Origin: Nautilus pompilius
Taxonomy: Eukaryota; Mollusca; Cephalopoda; Nautilida; Nautilidae
Direction: 5' to 3'
DNA: 64,000 nt
Assembly (NCBI GenBank): GCA_018389105.1
Contig: JACATO010000304.1
Span: 992,001 to 1,056,000 of the forward strand
A program made the translations under genes and the position numbers. This document shows, in pieces, positions 49,001-62,185 of this stretch. Position 1 is the first letter of the stretch. The number at the start of each line of letters is the position of its first letter. The notes under the pieces were generated by a model that saw nothing but the letters and a program-made list of their open reading frames with translations, was not told the DNA's origin and ran no database searches.

Positions 49001-49537
49001 AGTCATTGATCGTTTCCTTCGCCCCTAAACTCTACAGAGAAATTTATTAAAATAAAAGAAAAAAAAAGAGTGGGGGACCGGTTAAATTATGTCTGTGAAA
49101 TGCTAATTATACAAATTGATAGACATAAATAAAATTTATGTTTTTAAAAGATTATTTGTACCCGCAAGTAATGAGAGCCTTTCCTGTTGTTTTTTTATAA
49201 CAAAGATGGTTACATGGAAAAGGTACCCGCACTACTGAAGATCCGTGTCCTGGTAAATTGCACACAATCCAGACCGTTTGCAAATGGTGCCTATAAAATC
49301 CAGCTGGTGATATATCTGCCCAGGTGTCAACTACTGCGCTCGTTAGCTTCCTTAATAGCTGTTGCGAATATCTTTTCAAAAAAAAAAAAAGAAAGATGCT
49401 ATTAACGAAATTATTCGCCTTCTCGACTTCAGCGTCGTTGTTTCCAGTATGATGTTACATCATTAGTCTCGAAATATCTGAGCGTAGAAGCTCTCTTTTT
49501 TTTGTGAGAATTTCTAATTCTGCCTAGAACTAAAAAT
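46021..49537. other. No gene seen; single TGACGTCA at 46348
   Basis: Mostly AT-rich. A lone TGACGTCA at 46348-46355 sits in a slightly CpG-richer stretch (GCGAAGGCGCGGTCA). The 104-codon frame at 46979-47293 has no recognisable domain. Confidence 0.5.
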
Positions 49538-49648
49538 AGAGAGAGAGAGAGAGAGAAAGAGATGACGACATTACAGGGAGAGAGACTTGACGTCATCACA
49601 GGGAGAAAGAGAGAGATGACGACATTACAGGGAGAGAGAGAGAGAGAA
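49538..49648. repeat. GA-rich minisatellite related to the 22.7-kb array
   Basis: Between GA runs there are three motif copies: TGACGACA at 49563, TGACGTCA at 49588 and TGACGACA at 49617. Each is followed by an ATTACAGGGAG or TCACAGGGAG segment. On the minus strand the copies read CTCCCTGTGATGACGTCA and CTCCCTGTAATGTCGTCA, which align with CTCTCTGTACTGACGTCA of the 22.7-kb array. It is therefore the same repeat family in opposite orientation. Confidence 0.9.
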
Positions 49649-50939
49649 TGTACGGACATAACCATACCTTTACGATTTTCCGGTGCGACACCGGTGTAAG
49701 GCAAGATTCTAATCCTCGTTGATTAATTGCCCATCGGAAATGTCGCGCAATGGTTCTAGTGATACATTTGTGGAGATGTGGAAAGCATGTAGATACAATT
49801 CTTTGTTTAGCTTTCTTTTTTTTTTTCTATTTAGGTTCATCTAAAGGGAAATCTCAGTTTATGAGCTAATGAGGAGAAATATGATATAGGTCTGGAGTAA
49901 TGGAACATCATAGTTTGGCAAATTTGGTATTAGCCAGCTCTCTCTAACCGCGTATGATTGTTGATCCAAATGCTCAGTTGTTACATCAGTTCACTGAAAA
50001 ATATCGGAACTTTTCGTCGTTCCCGCACAAACGTACACATACACAATTGGTGAGAATTATCACAAGTATGATTTCCGCACGGAATCCGATTTTTTAATAT
50101 GGTGTATCGTGGTACCGTAACCGATCAAGACTCGCCTTAATGGTGCGCAGATTTCTTCAAAAAACCACTAACGCAGATAGATTATCGGCGCGCGTGCTCT
50201 ACTCGGAAGACACGCGAGCCAATCATCTGCTTTACTCGGAAAGTCTCCGTAATAAATAGAAATTAGACAAGTGTCACGCAACTCATTCATTTAGCGCTTT
50301 TAAAAGCCACGTGGAATTTTGAAAATCTCGCCCATTGTAGGATGGTGGCAACATTGCTTTACTCCGCTTACAACTGTCTCACCGAGGAACATATACGGGT
50401 ATTTCGATACTATGCGAACAATTAAGATCAACTCCTTAAAATTAAGGTTCAATTTAAACTTCGCGAGGTGCATTAAGACAAAGCAGCGTTTATATAATTG
50501 TACAGTGAACGTTACTGTCACAAAATGCTAATATGTTTTACGGCTGTTTAACAAAATACTGGCCCTGAAAGACTCAAATCTAACGATTGAATTCCGGTAC
50601 CCGGCCACTTAATGGTCTTTATTGAAACTTGTACAAATCACATTTTTTTATTCATTAAAAATAAATCAGACGCGTTAATATGACTAAAAGTAATAATTTA
50701 ACTTCGAGTTTTATGCATTTTAAAGTTTACGTCTACAGCGATATAAACAAATATGAAATACCAATAGTCTTTTGAAGTAAAGCAGGGAGCCAGTACTTGA
50801 CGTCGAATCCCTGGATTGTTGGTCTAGATTTCATCTTTACTGACTGGCTTACACGTACTGACCGAGGTATATACGTAAAGTTTACTATCTATTATCGAAC
50901 ATCGCAGAAGTCTTATTTAAAATTTGCTTATTTTTTTAG
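49649..50939. other. No gene seen
   Basis: Anonymous sequence with short frames on both strands near 50300-50530 and no recognisable similarity. Confidence 0.55.
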
Positions 50940-51017
50940 ACAAAACATGAAAGATGATTCACGAATGGCTTTTCGATCAGTAGTTCAGGGTGGATTTCTA
51001 AAGTTTAAATTTGTCAG
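50940..51017 (+). other. Possible 78-bp internal exon
   Basis: The segment follows TTTGCTTATTTTTTTAG, a strong acceptor with polypyrimidine tract, and ends at CAG|GTGAGT, a perfect donor. One frame is open through it and reads QNMKDDSRMAFRSVVQGGFL and then KFKFV. This is the best splice-bounded segment I found. No homologue is recognised and neighbouring exons were not found. Confidence 0.3.
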
Positions 51018-53857
51018 GTGAGTTACCGTTCAACTGTGATATTAAGAAAGAAATCAATACGTGGTTGGAATGGATCGTCGAGATGAAAGCAGTCCGATTT
51101 TACCGAAATGTCTAAAGGAACCAGGATCCACCTTGTAATTATCGGCCGTGTAGTGTAATAATTGATTAAGGGTACCATTTTAGGGGACTCATTGTTCATC
51201 TAGATGAAATAAATTAAAGGCATTTCATGGGGCTTTTGGTCTGGAAAGCAAAGTTGCGTAACACGTTCGAGTTGCTTGAAGATATTATCAGCAGCTTGGA
51301 CACAAGTATCCAAATAGCTGTCCGTTATCGCGATTTGTATCTTAGAACTTTCCATGCCCCGCTCATATCGACGTTTGCTTGGGAAAATGATAGCGCTTTT
51401 GGCATCATTTAAATTACTCGTCTTGAATCAATAAGCATTTCACATGTCAATCTTCAAAGAACTGCTTGAGGGAACATTTTATCTAAATTTATGAACACAT
51501 CCAGCGAGGTGTACCTCTGGGGTTATACTTTTTTTGTTGTTGTTTTTGTTGTTTTCGAGCCATCATTCTTTCTAATGTTTATGCATAAAAATTGCAGGTG
51601 GCGCTAAAGTGAATGGTCGGGTTAATAGATTGATGATCGGTCTTTAAAAAAAAAGAGAAGGAAAGCAAATGAAATTAAATGTTTATGCCCGCAACTAACC
51701 TCAAACTAAAAGACGTTGAAATGGTTTTTTTTTTTTAAGTTGAGAGACCAGCCAGAGTTATGATGAATTTTTGTTAAAGAGTCAGAAACGATTCTAGATC
51801 GTTACTAGTAAAGCCAGCGCCTGCGAAATCGTTCCATAAATAGTGAAACATTAATACTTTCTTGTTGTTTTCCCCCTCGCATGACTCATTCGTTATACCG
51901 ATTTGTGGATATCCAGTACACGCGTAAAGTTTTTCTTTATTGCTCAAAGGATATCGATGTTTCAGAGAGGGATCATAAATAAATAAGTTTACTTGGTTAG
52001 CCGGGCTTTGGTGTAAATGTACAGGGGGGGAAAGGGGAAAAAAGAAAATCTTCAAAGACGGTTTCTCCCCAGTCTGGACTGGAGACGCTATAAATGGAAC
52101 ATGATTGAAGTGTTTAAAATTTGTTTTTGTGAAGAGCGCATCAGCATGGATTGGTAGCCCGTCTCAGTACCGGAGTATATCGTTAACGGCCCGTAAGCCC
52201 CAGGATATATATAAAAAAGAGGAAAAGCCATACGAGATTTAAACAAATAGATCACTCTCGATTTGACATCAGAAAATATTTTTTTAAAATAGGAAAGTAG
52301 TCGTTCGCCCTCATAAAAGTGACGTAAATTAATGCCAAGTAGTAATGTTAGATAAAATGGTAGAAATAGATTGTGAATGGAGGACAATGTGCAAACCACC
52401 GTTCCGAATTGACCTCGCCCAGTGAAAAATTAACCGTGGTAAACCACGATTCGAAGAATTTCGGGGAAGCGATCGACGTGTGTCCAACTGGCAGCAGCTG
52501 GGAGTGATTACCAGGAAAAGCCTGAGGAAGCTACTTGAGAAAGGGGGGAAACTCCTCCAGGATCCCAATTTGAAGTTGAAGAATTTATCACAGTAACTAC
52601 CATAGTACGATAAAATTTATTTCGATCATTAGGACGGTCACCGGACAACATGCCACATGTATCTGTTGTTTTTTTTTTACTAGTATTATAAAATAAAATA
52701 TAAATACATTTTTTAAAAAAGATTGTATTTACAAAATCTAAAAGACAGTCAAAATTGTTATCTTTTAGTTCTTGAAGCTCCTCAAAAAACATACAGATAA
52801 AGTGTAACAAACTCTTAATTTACCTATACTTCAGTATATATTAATTATTATTGTACTTTTGGCACATTTTCCTTTGTTAAAAATTAAGGAACAGCGTGCT
52901 GAAAAATCAGTTTAATTTTGTGTAATGTTTAATAATGTCGCAGCTGTGATAACAAGAAAATGAATGAATTCTAAGAATTTAGGATAAATACGTTATTAGG
53001 TCACCAAGTTAAGTCATAGTTATGTTACACACGAAAACTTTGTGAAAGACAATTATAATTTATGAGTGCATTAAACATATAAAAAAGAAATCTTCACCCT
53101 TTTTCCATGTCATGTAAATGCCATATTCTTTGATTCTTTGTGTCAGTAATTAAAGATAAAGTAGACGAGTTCATGTTTCTTTATTTGAAAATGAGATCAC
53201 CGATAAATCTACACTGTATACAATGTCATTTTAACTTGTTTTGTCAAGTGTCGTAATTTAATAAAATTCCATCTTTACTTGGTATTTACATTACATTTAA
53301 AATGGTAAACGTCATGCAGAAGTCAGAAAATGAAGGCTGATTAATCTTAAAGAGAAAGCACGGGTACTTATTTTCGTCCTGCAATGGCTTGTTACTTATT
53401 TAATTAATGCAACGATATTTAAAAGGAAAGGAAAGAGAAAAACAGAAACTTTGTCGGCTAGCAGTTGGCGGTTTTACTCTCTAGTCATCCATCTTATAGT
53501 AGTAATAGAACTAACAGCGAAAATATTTCCCTGTCATCCTCATCAGGTTATAAAACCGTTGCTATTTAATTTGATTTATTGCAGTTCAGCGATACAGCAG
53601 GCATTCTCGCTAATATTCTATAAATAACATCCTTTACGTTACAATTTAACGGGAATTTCTCCACGATAATTTCTTGACGCACACTTCCTAAGTGTACTGA
53701 AGGTTCTGACCAGCTTGTTAGCTGCCATCGAAATAGATTTAATAAAACTGTAGCGCAAGCACGTGGTCTGAATCTTTTCCCCGATACGTCTTGAAACGGC
53801 AGTGACTCGAAGGCATCACGCACTACAGTCGTGTACTGAGTGGATATAGAAATTTTA
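51018..53857. other. No confident gene; one protein-like frame at 53566-53823
   Basis: AT-rich with short frames. A minus-strand frame of 85 codons (53566-53823) has balanced composition, including DVSGKRFRPRACATVLLNLF, and ends 35 bp from the MITE at 53862, but nothing in it is recognised. Confidence 0.45.
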
Positions 53858-54051
53858 TTAACCCTTTAAAGAGTACGCCTACCAGTATATTTATGGGGGG
53901 TATTGATAGTGACAGGGCGTTTCCAAGATTTCGATGGCTGTACGAAGCCCATACATGATTAAACGTGAAGAAGTAACTTCTGAATTTATTTTCTAAAACT
54001 CTCTCCTATAGGCCAAGCGTGTATTTAGAATCCCTTTCCTCAAAGGGTTAA
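53858..54051. mobile_element. piggyBac-type MITE with TTAA duplications
   Basis: TTAA at 53858-53861 is followed by CCCTTTAAAGAGTACGCC. At the other end CCTTTCCTCAAAGGG is followed by TTAA at 54048-54051. piggyBac elements insert at TTAA and carry CCC...GGG ends. The 186-bp interior (53862-54047) has no coding capacity, so it would need a transposase from elsewhere. The inverted repeat is short (CCCTTT, then scattered matches), which leaves some room for coincidence. Confidence 0.7.
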
Positions 54052-57000
54052 ATGTTTGCTTTTTGGGGGGGTTACTTTTCGTTGATTTTTTGCTTTCAAG
54101 CTATTTTCTGCTGGTCTTATTTATTGGCCTTGAAAAAAACTAAAAAAAAAAAAACTATTTCAGATAACATTGGAAAATACAGGCGTGAGTTTATTCAAAT
54201 ATATTCTTATGACGCAATTTAGGGCTCTTCTGAAAAATGCTCAGATCTCTTTTCAAATCAACTTAGGTGAAAAGGTTACACGGTTCAATTGATATCCAAT
54301 CAAAAGCTTGAACGTTACAACCTTTTATTTCTTCGGTCGCCTTGGTAATTCTATAATCAGACCGACCATACAAAAAAACTCGGGCACAACTTCTCCCTTG
54401 ATTGCATGCAATATTGTAGAAATTCTGCGCATTTTTACCCGTTTTTATTTAGGAAATTTCAGTTAGTTTTTAAAACTGTGCATCACAATACTTGACATAG
54501 AACCAAAAATGTACAGTAAACAGATTGCATTCCAAATTTTAAGGTAGTTGGATGGTAAACATGAAATTCATAGAAGTCAGAATATCATAAAAATCTTAAA
54601 ATGCCAAATTCTGAAAAGCGCGAGAAAAGACATGCGTTAAAAATTTCTTCCACTAATTATTTTAAATATATATATTATTTATTTATATGTGAGAAAAAAA
54701 TTAATCTTATAAAAATCTTGTAGGAAAAGAAATTGTATTCTAAAAATTAGAATGATAATATTCTAAATAATAAATTCACCTTATTTTCAACTCCAGAGAA
54801 CTCTTTGGGCTCTAATTATTCATTGCTTTATAAAATGCATCATGAACTTCCAATCTTTGTGTTCCACGATTACTTGCTGACCGAGAACCTATTTAAGTAT
54901 AAATATATCACAACAAAAAAACGACGCATATGATAAATAAATCTAACTAAAAGAACCGTCTCATAGAAAGCGATATTTGTAAAGCCCGAATTAATTTTAA
55001 TGTTATTACGAGAAAAACTGAAGAACGCGATCGGTTCTCTTTAATGTAGTACCCCATCCCACGAAAGAAAGGTTATGTTTCTTTGAACAAGATCTCACAA
55101 TGATGCTATTATCAAATTCCGGAAGCCAATTTGAATAATTTGTACCAGATAAAAATCTTTTCTCTACTCCCTGATTGAACGAATTCTTAATGAAAAATAA
55201 ATTATATTTGTATATGCTTAACGATTGATATTAAAAAATACTAAAAGACTGTTTACACGACATTAAACATGAAGTATAGTAAATGCCATGTATATACCAG
55301 GTAAAAGCTTTTTTTCTTTGTTTTGGGTAGTTTTACAGTCATTAAAGATGAATTTCGATCCATTGCCAAGAGGTAATCTTTAGATGACTTTTGTATGGTA
55401 TCAAATATTAAGGTATTAAGTGTATAATGATGTCCTGTAATTTGTTTTTAGATTTTTGAAAAGTGCTTACAATAAAATAGCGTTTTCTCCCCTTTAGAAT
55501 AATTCACAATTACTGTTTTACAATACTATTTCAAAAATATGAAAAGTTTCTATTGTTTGCACATGATACCTAAAGCATCTACTTGGTTAAATATTATTTT
55601 CAGGCCATTAAAAAAGGTTGATACTTTAGACAGGATGCACAGATTGGCACAAAGGTCCTGACTTGAACATTACCAAGCGAATAGTAAATGGAGACAGTCG
55701 CAAGGACACCAGTCAGTGAAATATAGGAAACGGAGTTCACCGTATAAAACGATTTACTCAGTTAAATTTGGAAATTTTCTCCTTTCAGTATAGACAAAAT
55801 AAATGAAGCATTTCTAAGAAAGCGATTTGCACGCAATGCAATGATTAATAATATGTTGAATACCATAATTTCTCTTCTATTAAAGATTATTTTACCCACC
55901 TACCTCTCAATATGCATGGATAAGATAATATTGCAACTAATATTAGTAGTAACGATTTTTCAATAAATTTTTTTTGAAAGCTGTTTCCATAAATTCCAAT
56001 ACGGCTTCTTTTAATCTGAGAAATATTCACTATTCACAAGAAAAACTTCTAATCAGTTTTTTTTCCTTCATATTAGTATATTTGTTATCATTTTATGCTT
56101 ATTACCCCCTTTTACTGTTAATATTTGGAAAATAAATTATTTAGTTTTAATGCATAAAATATCAAACACTTTTTTCAATAACATCACAATGACTTTTGTT
56201 GCTATCTTTCATCTGGTAGACCATTTAATACGGCGATTATCAGCAAAAACACTAATCAACTTAAAGATTTTGCATAGCCTCCCTGGATCCTTGTAACAGA
56301 CATCTATTTATTTACGAACAATGTTTTGCAGCAGCATCGATATGACAAAATCTCGTAAACGTTACCGTACCTAGTAACCATAAGTAAGAAGTATCACTGT
56401 ATTCATGATTTCTCTCCACAACTTTTATTCATGAACTCTTAAATAAAAAATAAAAAAAAAACTGTACAGGACATGCGAGGGGTTCCAAAAAGGAGGGAAG
56501 AAACTTGAGATTTGGTTCTCGATCTTAAAAAAGGAAATCTTCATTTTCTTTCTTTAAAAAGTTGTACATTTTTAATAGATATCTTGAGATTGAAACGCGA
56601 CGTTCTCCCATTAGGGCTTCTAACATTGAAAACAGCAAAAGTTGTAATTAATTAATAAATAAAGCAACGCTCTCCGTACATGCCTTCACTGCTGGCTTTA
56701 CTTCCGTTTACTTGGTTTTTAATGTAATATTTAATCAAAGAGTTACCTTTAATATGAATGCAATGCAACATAAAGTTATTGAATGCCATACGCTCGGTGT
56801 TGTTCAAAACTGTCGCAAAGTGACGATGGAACGCTAATGGCGTCTGTAGTTCTTGGCTTGTCTGCAAACCATTAACCACGAAGATGTCTCAGAAACGGTT
56901 ACAGTCATATTGACGGTTTCGTGGGTGCACCAGAAATCCTTTCTAGTATTATCATGTTTTCACATACGATAAAAATGAAAAAAAAACAAAACAAACTGTG

Positions 57001-57905
57001 TATGCACGTACCTTTTGGGTACGTGGACGACGACCTTCCGAGAATAAGAAAAAATGTGAAATTAAAGGACCGCAGATAATGAGAAAGACAGACACCCACG
57101 GGTATATAAAATAAGTTTTACATTTTTTCTACATATGAGAGATTTATTACAAAAACATTAAGCTCCAGATATTTATAAATTCCGGAGAGATTTTTTTTTC
57201 TATCCCTTAGTGACTTAAAATGGTAGATTTACGTCCCTTATTTTCTTAATCGAAGCCGAGAGTTTTTTACACATTGCGTACCTAACCGGGGCTAAAAAGG
57301 TCATCCGGATGGCTCAGAACCAGAGCTTTGGTCCACCCTCTTATGTATTTAGTCGGGTTGTAGCATCCGCTGCTCAAGTTCCCCATGACACAGAAATACT
57401 TTTCTCCTCACTTTCTGAAGAAACTTGACCCCTTACGATTTGTAACCAGGATGAACTGTTTGGAAATTATAACGACGACAATTTAATTCTTTTTGACATT
57501 TTATTCAACAGCAACGGACTAATTTGTCACAAAATGATAACTTCAGGAAAAACGTTTTAAAAATAAATAAATTTTATTTAAAAACCCCAGCATATTGGTG
57601 ATTTGCCGCAGAATTTAACTTAAACTATAGCCCATTTTCTCACAAAAGTTCAGTGCAATAACTGGAAACCATATTTGTGAAAGGGAACGTGGTGTCAGTC
57701 GCTGGGGACGGACAGAGCAGTGATGATGTCATCGGTGGAGCATTTCTCTAACAGGGAAAACCCAGCACAGTGATAGCGACGAATCGTCACAGTCAGACGT
57801 AAAGTTGCAGCCATTACCTACATTTGGAACCGGAAGACTCCAAAGAGTTATCAATAAAAAGCTTTCACAGAACGAGAAAGGGGGCGATGATAATGGTAAT
57901 ATAAT
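54052..57905. other. No gene seen
   Basis: Long AT-rich stretch without coding signal. Frames at 56652-56879 and 56905-57099 on the minus strand have no recognisable domain. Confidence 0.55.
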
Positions 57906-58180
57906 GGCTTTGGACTGCGCGGTGGTCCAGTGTTAAACCGCTACGGCCGAAGACTCGAGTTTGATTCCCCTTCACCAGCCGACCGCATGGAGTTCTTCCG
58001 AGTACTCCGGTTTCCTCTCGTATCTAAAAATAAGTTAGGCTTTTCCTGCTAAAGTCGGAAGTGTGAGGTGCCTCGTGGCGCAAGATTCGCAACTCTGTCC
58101 AGCCGATAACCGAGGCGCTACCATATCTTACCAGAGTTGTCTCTCTGGAAAACATTAATGTACAAAATGACAAATAATAC
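57906..58180 (+). mobile_element. tRNA-derived SINE
   Basis: The head contains GCGGTGGTCCAGTGTTAAACC (A-box region) and a B box, GAGTTTGATTCCCC, at 57957-57970. The body has CGAGTACTCCGGTTTCCTCT and CGTATCTAAAAATAAG, the core shared with the 32.5- and 62.2-kb copies. The head differs from those copies, so either two SINE subfamilies share one body or divergence is high. Confidence 0.82.
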
Positions 58181-59559
58181 AGATAAAAAGATCACTGACG
58201 ATAATCTACGTACAATTTATTTCTAGGAGAAATCAGGCACAAGTCTTTAGAGTTTAGGATACTTTGTGAAGGGTGTTTAATAATTAAGGGTAATTATGTG
58301 TGCAATGCTCTTATCTGTGCGCTAAATCTAAATAATAAATAATATTTTCACTGCGTGTATTTATTTAAAATCGTTTTAGATCTGGAGAAAGGGTTATCTG
58401 TCCGTTAAAGTAATTAAGGACTTTAGGTTAACGTTAAAACCACGTATTTACTGAAGCATTAAAGATAAATAAAATTTATCTTAACGAGACATTGACTAAT
58501 GGTTATTTTTCTGGTGTCAAAGAATGTTCGTACAGGTCAGATAAGTAACTCACCACCGCAGTGACACCTAGTGTAATAGAAATCTCTACCAGGAATCATT
58601 ATTTTTAAATGTGGAAAGAAATGGAAGTCCATTACACGTACTAATAAAGACGGACTTCACGTAGTAGTTACTTTTACTTTTTCCGTCTACTGTATTAGTA
58701 AATAATCTAGCTTCCTTTTTTACTGCTCTTTATTATCTATGAAATATTTTTGACAGTAAGAAAAAACAAGCAAAAATAGCAAAACTTTAGGATATTACAA
58801 GATTTGGAGAGAAACTATGCAGCGCGAAGAGTTTTGACATGTCAGCGTAACCGCTAATCCCCAGTCCGTTTTCTGCCATAATACTAAACTTCAACTTTTT
58901 ATTCATTGATAAAAGAAAAACCTGCAAATTCTATGAGGTCTGTTACAAATGTGCTCGTATAATACCAACATGCCACAACCTAATTACACTGTATAAAGTC
59001 GTCATATGCATGTGATGGAAATAGTTCACTTACGTGACTCTTTGTTGATGGCGTAGACATGATAGAGTATCCTGGACAAATAGTACTGTCTACCTATACT
59101 GCTGTCATGGAAAATATTTTAAAGTTTTATTTTAGTTATATTTAGTTATATTTGAAGGTTTTCAGTTGTATATGTTATTATTAATAATTTAAAAATCAAT
59201 TATGTCTCTGACGGATTTCAGTGTCTAGTTATTCCAGACAAAAAAATTAAAGTTGCAATACAAATTGATGTGCTTAGAGATCTTGAGTAAAGCATCGGTT
59301 AATTCATAAACTTTCACACAGCCGCCATCTTAGCGCTCAGGGTTAGCAGCTCGTGTCTTGAACATTTTCCTCCAGCTGCTGGAGTTTGATGTAGCAGCGT
59401 TCAATTCTTGTGAGACACGGCAAAACGATTTCCATGGGGCTCTTCCTTCTTTAATATTTATTATGGTCTCTTAGTCAGGGCCTGACCCCCGAGAGTGGCT
59501 TCTATCATTAACCGAACATGTTTACTTCAAACCTCTGCATCCACGTCGCCTGGTGAGGC
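58181..59559. other. No gene seen
   Basis: AT-rich anonymous sequence. A minus-strand ATG with eight further codons before GTAAGTG near 59035 was noted but is too short to support. Confidence 0.55.
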
Positions 59560-59690
59560 TGTCGCAATGCAATGCGCCTTACACGTTTGTTTGACCGCGG
59601 TGGCTGACGTCATCTCAGCAGAGGTCATTGAGTTCACTTATTCTTCTCGATTGGCTGCCATCGTTTCTCGGCAGTTAGAATAGCAAAAAA
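59560..59690. promoter_or_regulatory. Possible regulatory cluster (CRE plus half-site)
   Basis: A locally GC- and CpG-richer stretch holds TGACGTCA (59605-59612), AGGTCA (59622-59627, nuclear-receptor half-site type) and ATTGGC (reverse CCAAT, about 59651). These are textbook binding consensuses, but no transcription start, TATA box or gene is visible next to them. Confidence 0.2.
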
Positions 59691-62185
59691 AAACACTAAC
59701 ATTTTTTCGCATGAAATTTAACTTTTGTTTGTTCGTTTGTTTGTTTGTGCATTTAAATACTTATTAAAGATCTAACCACTCAAAGACTGTTTGTAAAAAT
59801 AGGACTGCAACTTAAGCGGTCTTTAAAATTTCTCAAGATCGCAGCCCTTCAAGGAGAATATAAGAAAAATCTCAAGTTGCTGGGGAGTGGGGGGAGACAA
59901 AACAGGAAAGATAACTTAAAAGGTTATTAACTTTTAAAAAAAGGTAAATAGTTATACCGTAGTTTTCTGACTTATTCAAAAGCTAACAAAACTTATTTTT
60001 TGAGAAATATATTTTTAAATCTTTTGACTTGCTACACATAAAGATGTTCATTACAAATAATTATCTCGGCTTCGTTTATAATTTTAGCCTCGGATTTGCA
60101 GGGAATGAGTACTCATTGTGGCGCCGTAATGATAACAGATGAAGGGAATAGTTCAGTTTTATTTAAAATTTAAAAAAAAAATCTTTAGTTTTAAAATGTC
60201 AAAGCCGTACTAGATTGCTTCTCTGGGTATCAATTTTAAAGTGTTTTTCTTTGCCAAATGCAACGATAAATCACCTGAGTCTTTTGTTATGTTGCTCGCA
60301 GACTAATTTAAAAATAATTTGCATGTATTAATTGCATTTCTGCATGGGAGCCATTAGAAAGTAATATGCACAAAAGCTTGTTCAAAGTAAATACGGTTCT
60401 TCACGTTTCTTTTAATGGTGACTGCTACTTCAATTGCTTAGTGCCACTTCAGATCTTTGCAGTGTGGTGTTTCTACAGACTGCATTCAATTTTTTATTTA
60501 AAAACGATAACAAATGGGGGGATAATACAAGTACCGAACGTTACTGATATGTTATTTACCAAAAAAAAAACTACATAATTAAAAGCAGAGGGTTAACTTC
60601 GGCCCTTTCCCCAGCATCCTATTAGTTGTAGCTAAGCTATCAAACAAATCCATGCTTCAACGTTCCATCACTGCCGCGTCCATCAGAGTCAGGGAAAATG
60701 TTTTGAATTGAAAAGACTTTCTTTTTTCTTTTTTGCGGTAGGAATTTTTATTTGCGAATTGTAAAATTGGCTTGAGCTAGTCTTAAACTTGTGACTTCTG
60801 GACTGATACATCTCAGACAGGCATCTATCTACTTATTACAGGTTAAAATTCCCTCGAAACCAGTCCTCGAGATTAGACCTTGAGGACACCTGCGTGGAAA
60901 GATATCTATCGAAACGTAGGTTCGGCTCAGTCCCTACTAAGGTAACCGCTGAATTAACCCTCTCCTTTCTTTCGGAAAACTAATGCTTATATTAAATATA
61001 TATAAACGTCGAGATATTTCGTTTCGTGTTAGTTTATGTTTCGGTTACTTTAGAAATAGTTTTCTCTCTCATTTCCATTTAATGATTGCTATAGAATGTT
61101 TCCTATTCTGAAGGAAAACATCTTCAATTTTTTTCTTCCGTAAATACCACGCAAAACCAATCTTTATTGGTAAATTCCTGTAAATGCCCTGCAGAGAGTT
61201 AATTTACATAAACTTTAAATTAAGGCAAGGAAGCATAAACGAAGCTTGACGAAGGCCTAATACTCAATTAAACGGAGATGTTCAGACTACTTGAATTTTT
61301 CAATTTAAAATTACTTAGACAAAAAATACAACCATTCGTAAATAACGAGTAAAAGCAAGTTTCGTTACTTATAGGTTTACCTGATGTTCAGAACTGATAT
61401 TTCTTTATTTCTGTAGTATTACTTCGGACGAAAATATACTAAAATTTTCATTTGCTTTTGTATTATGCCTTTAGATAATGAAATCCCCTAATATACCGTG
61501 TATGCTAATTTATCTGATTAAGTGCCGTGTTTTGCGGCCAATCCTCTAGTGAGAGTAATCGTTCTTATTTTTTGGTTGAATTCATTTCATCGATTCTTAT
61601 TAAAGCTCAGAACGGCTATAGAGTTTATATTTAAATGGAAGTAATAAACAAACAGACCTAGGAATAGGTGAATTCCCGACAGTGCGCACTGTTATCGCGA
61701 TGAATCGTGGCTTTAACTTGGGGGGGGGGATATGAAAGTGAACATCGTTGGTACAGGAATGTAGCACACGAAATGGTTGCTCTAAACCACTAATGACGGT
61801 TGATCTCGTCCCAATGATTCAGCTAAATTAAGCTATCATTTTGCTTCTACATACTAGAGGAAACAGTAAATTAAAATCTATAAGACGTTATTTTGCTTAT
61901 TTACAAAAATATTCCCTTTTATATAAAGTTAAGGAAACGTTTAAATACATCATTAATTTAAAATCAAAGATTAAAATAATAAAGATCGTTTTCAGATTTT
62001 TTTTTATTGAAGTAAAGATGTTAATTCTAATATCTGTCTTTGCATTTTAATGCACCACCCAGGTTTTTATAGTAGTTTAGACAAAAATGTTCAATTAATT
62101 TTGAATCTTTAAATTACAATTTGATTTCATTAAAATGAAATAAATACAAAATTTAAGTGAGTAGTTTGCAATACATGTTTTAGGT
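59691..62185. other. No gene seen; octamer motif at 60317
   Basis: AT-rich. ATTTGCAT, the POU octamer consensus, lies at 60317-60324 and is followed by a TTAATTGCAT homeodomain-like stretch. A G-run is at about 61721. A minus-strand tRNA-like fragment around 60900-60960 was too weak to call. Confidence 0.45.

Noticed and set aside
59030..59065. Minus-strand ATG plus eight codons before GTAAGTG
   Set aside because: Too short to distinguish from chance.
60838..60965. Possible further tRNA-like SINE head on the minus strand
   Set aside because: The A box is vague and no acceptable B box is present.
60585..60965. GAGGGTTAA ... TTAACCCTC pair resembling piggyBac ends
   Set aside because: The orientation is outward (GGG-TTAA then TTAA-CCC), so it does not enclose an element.
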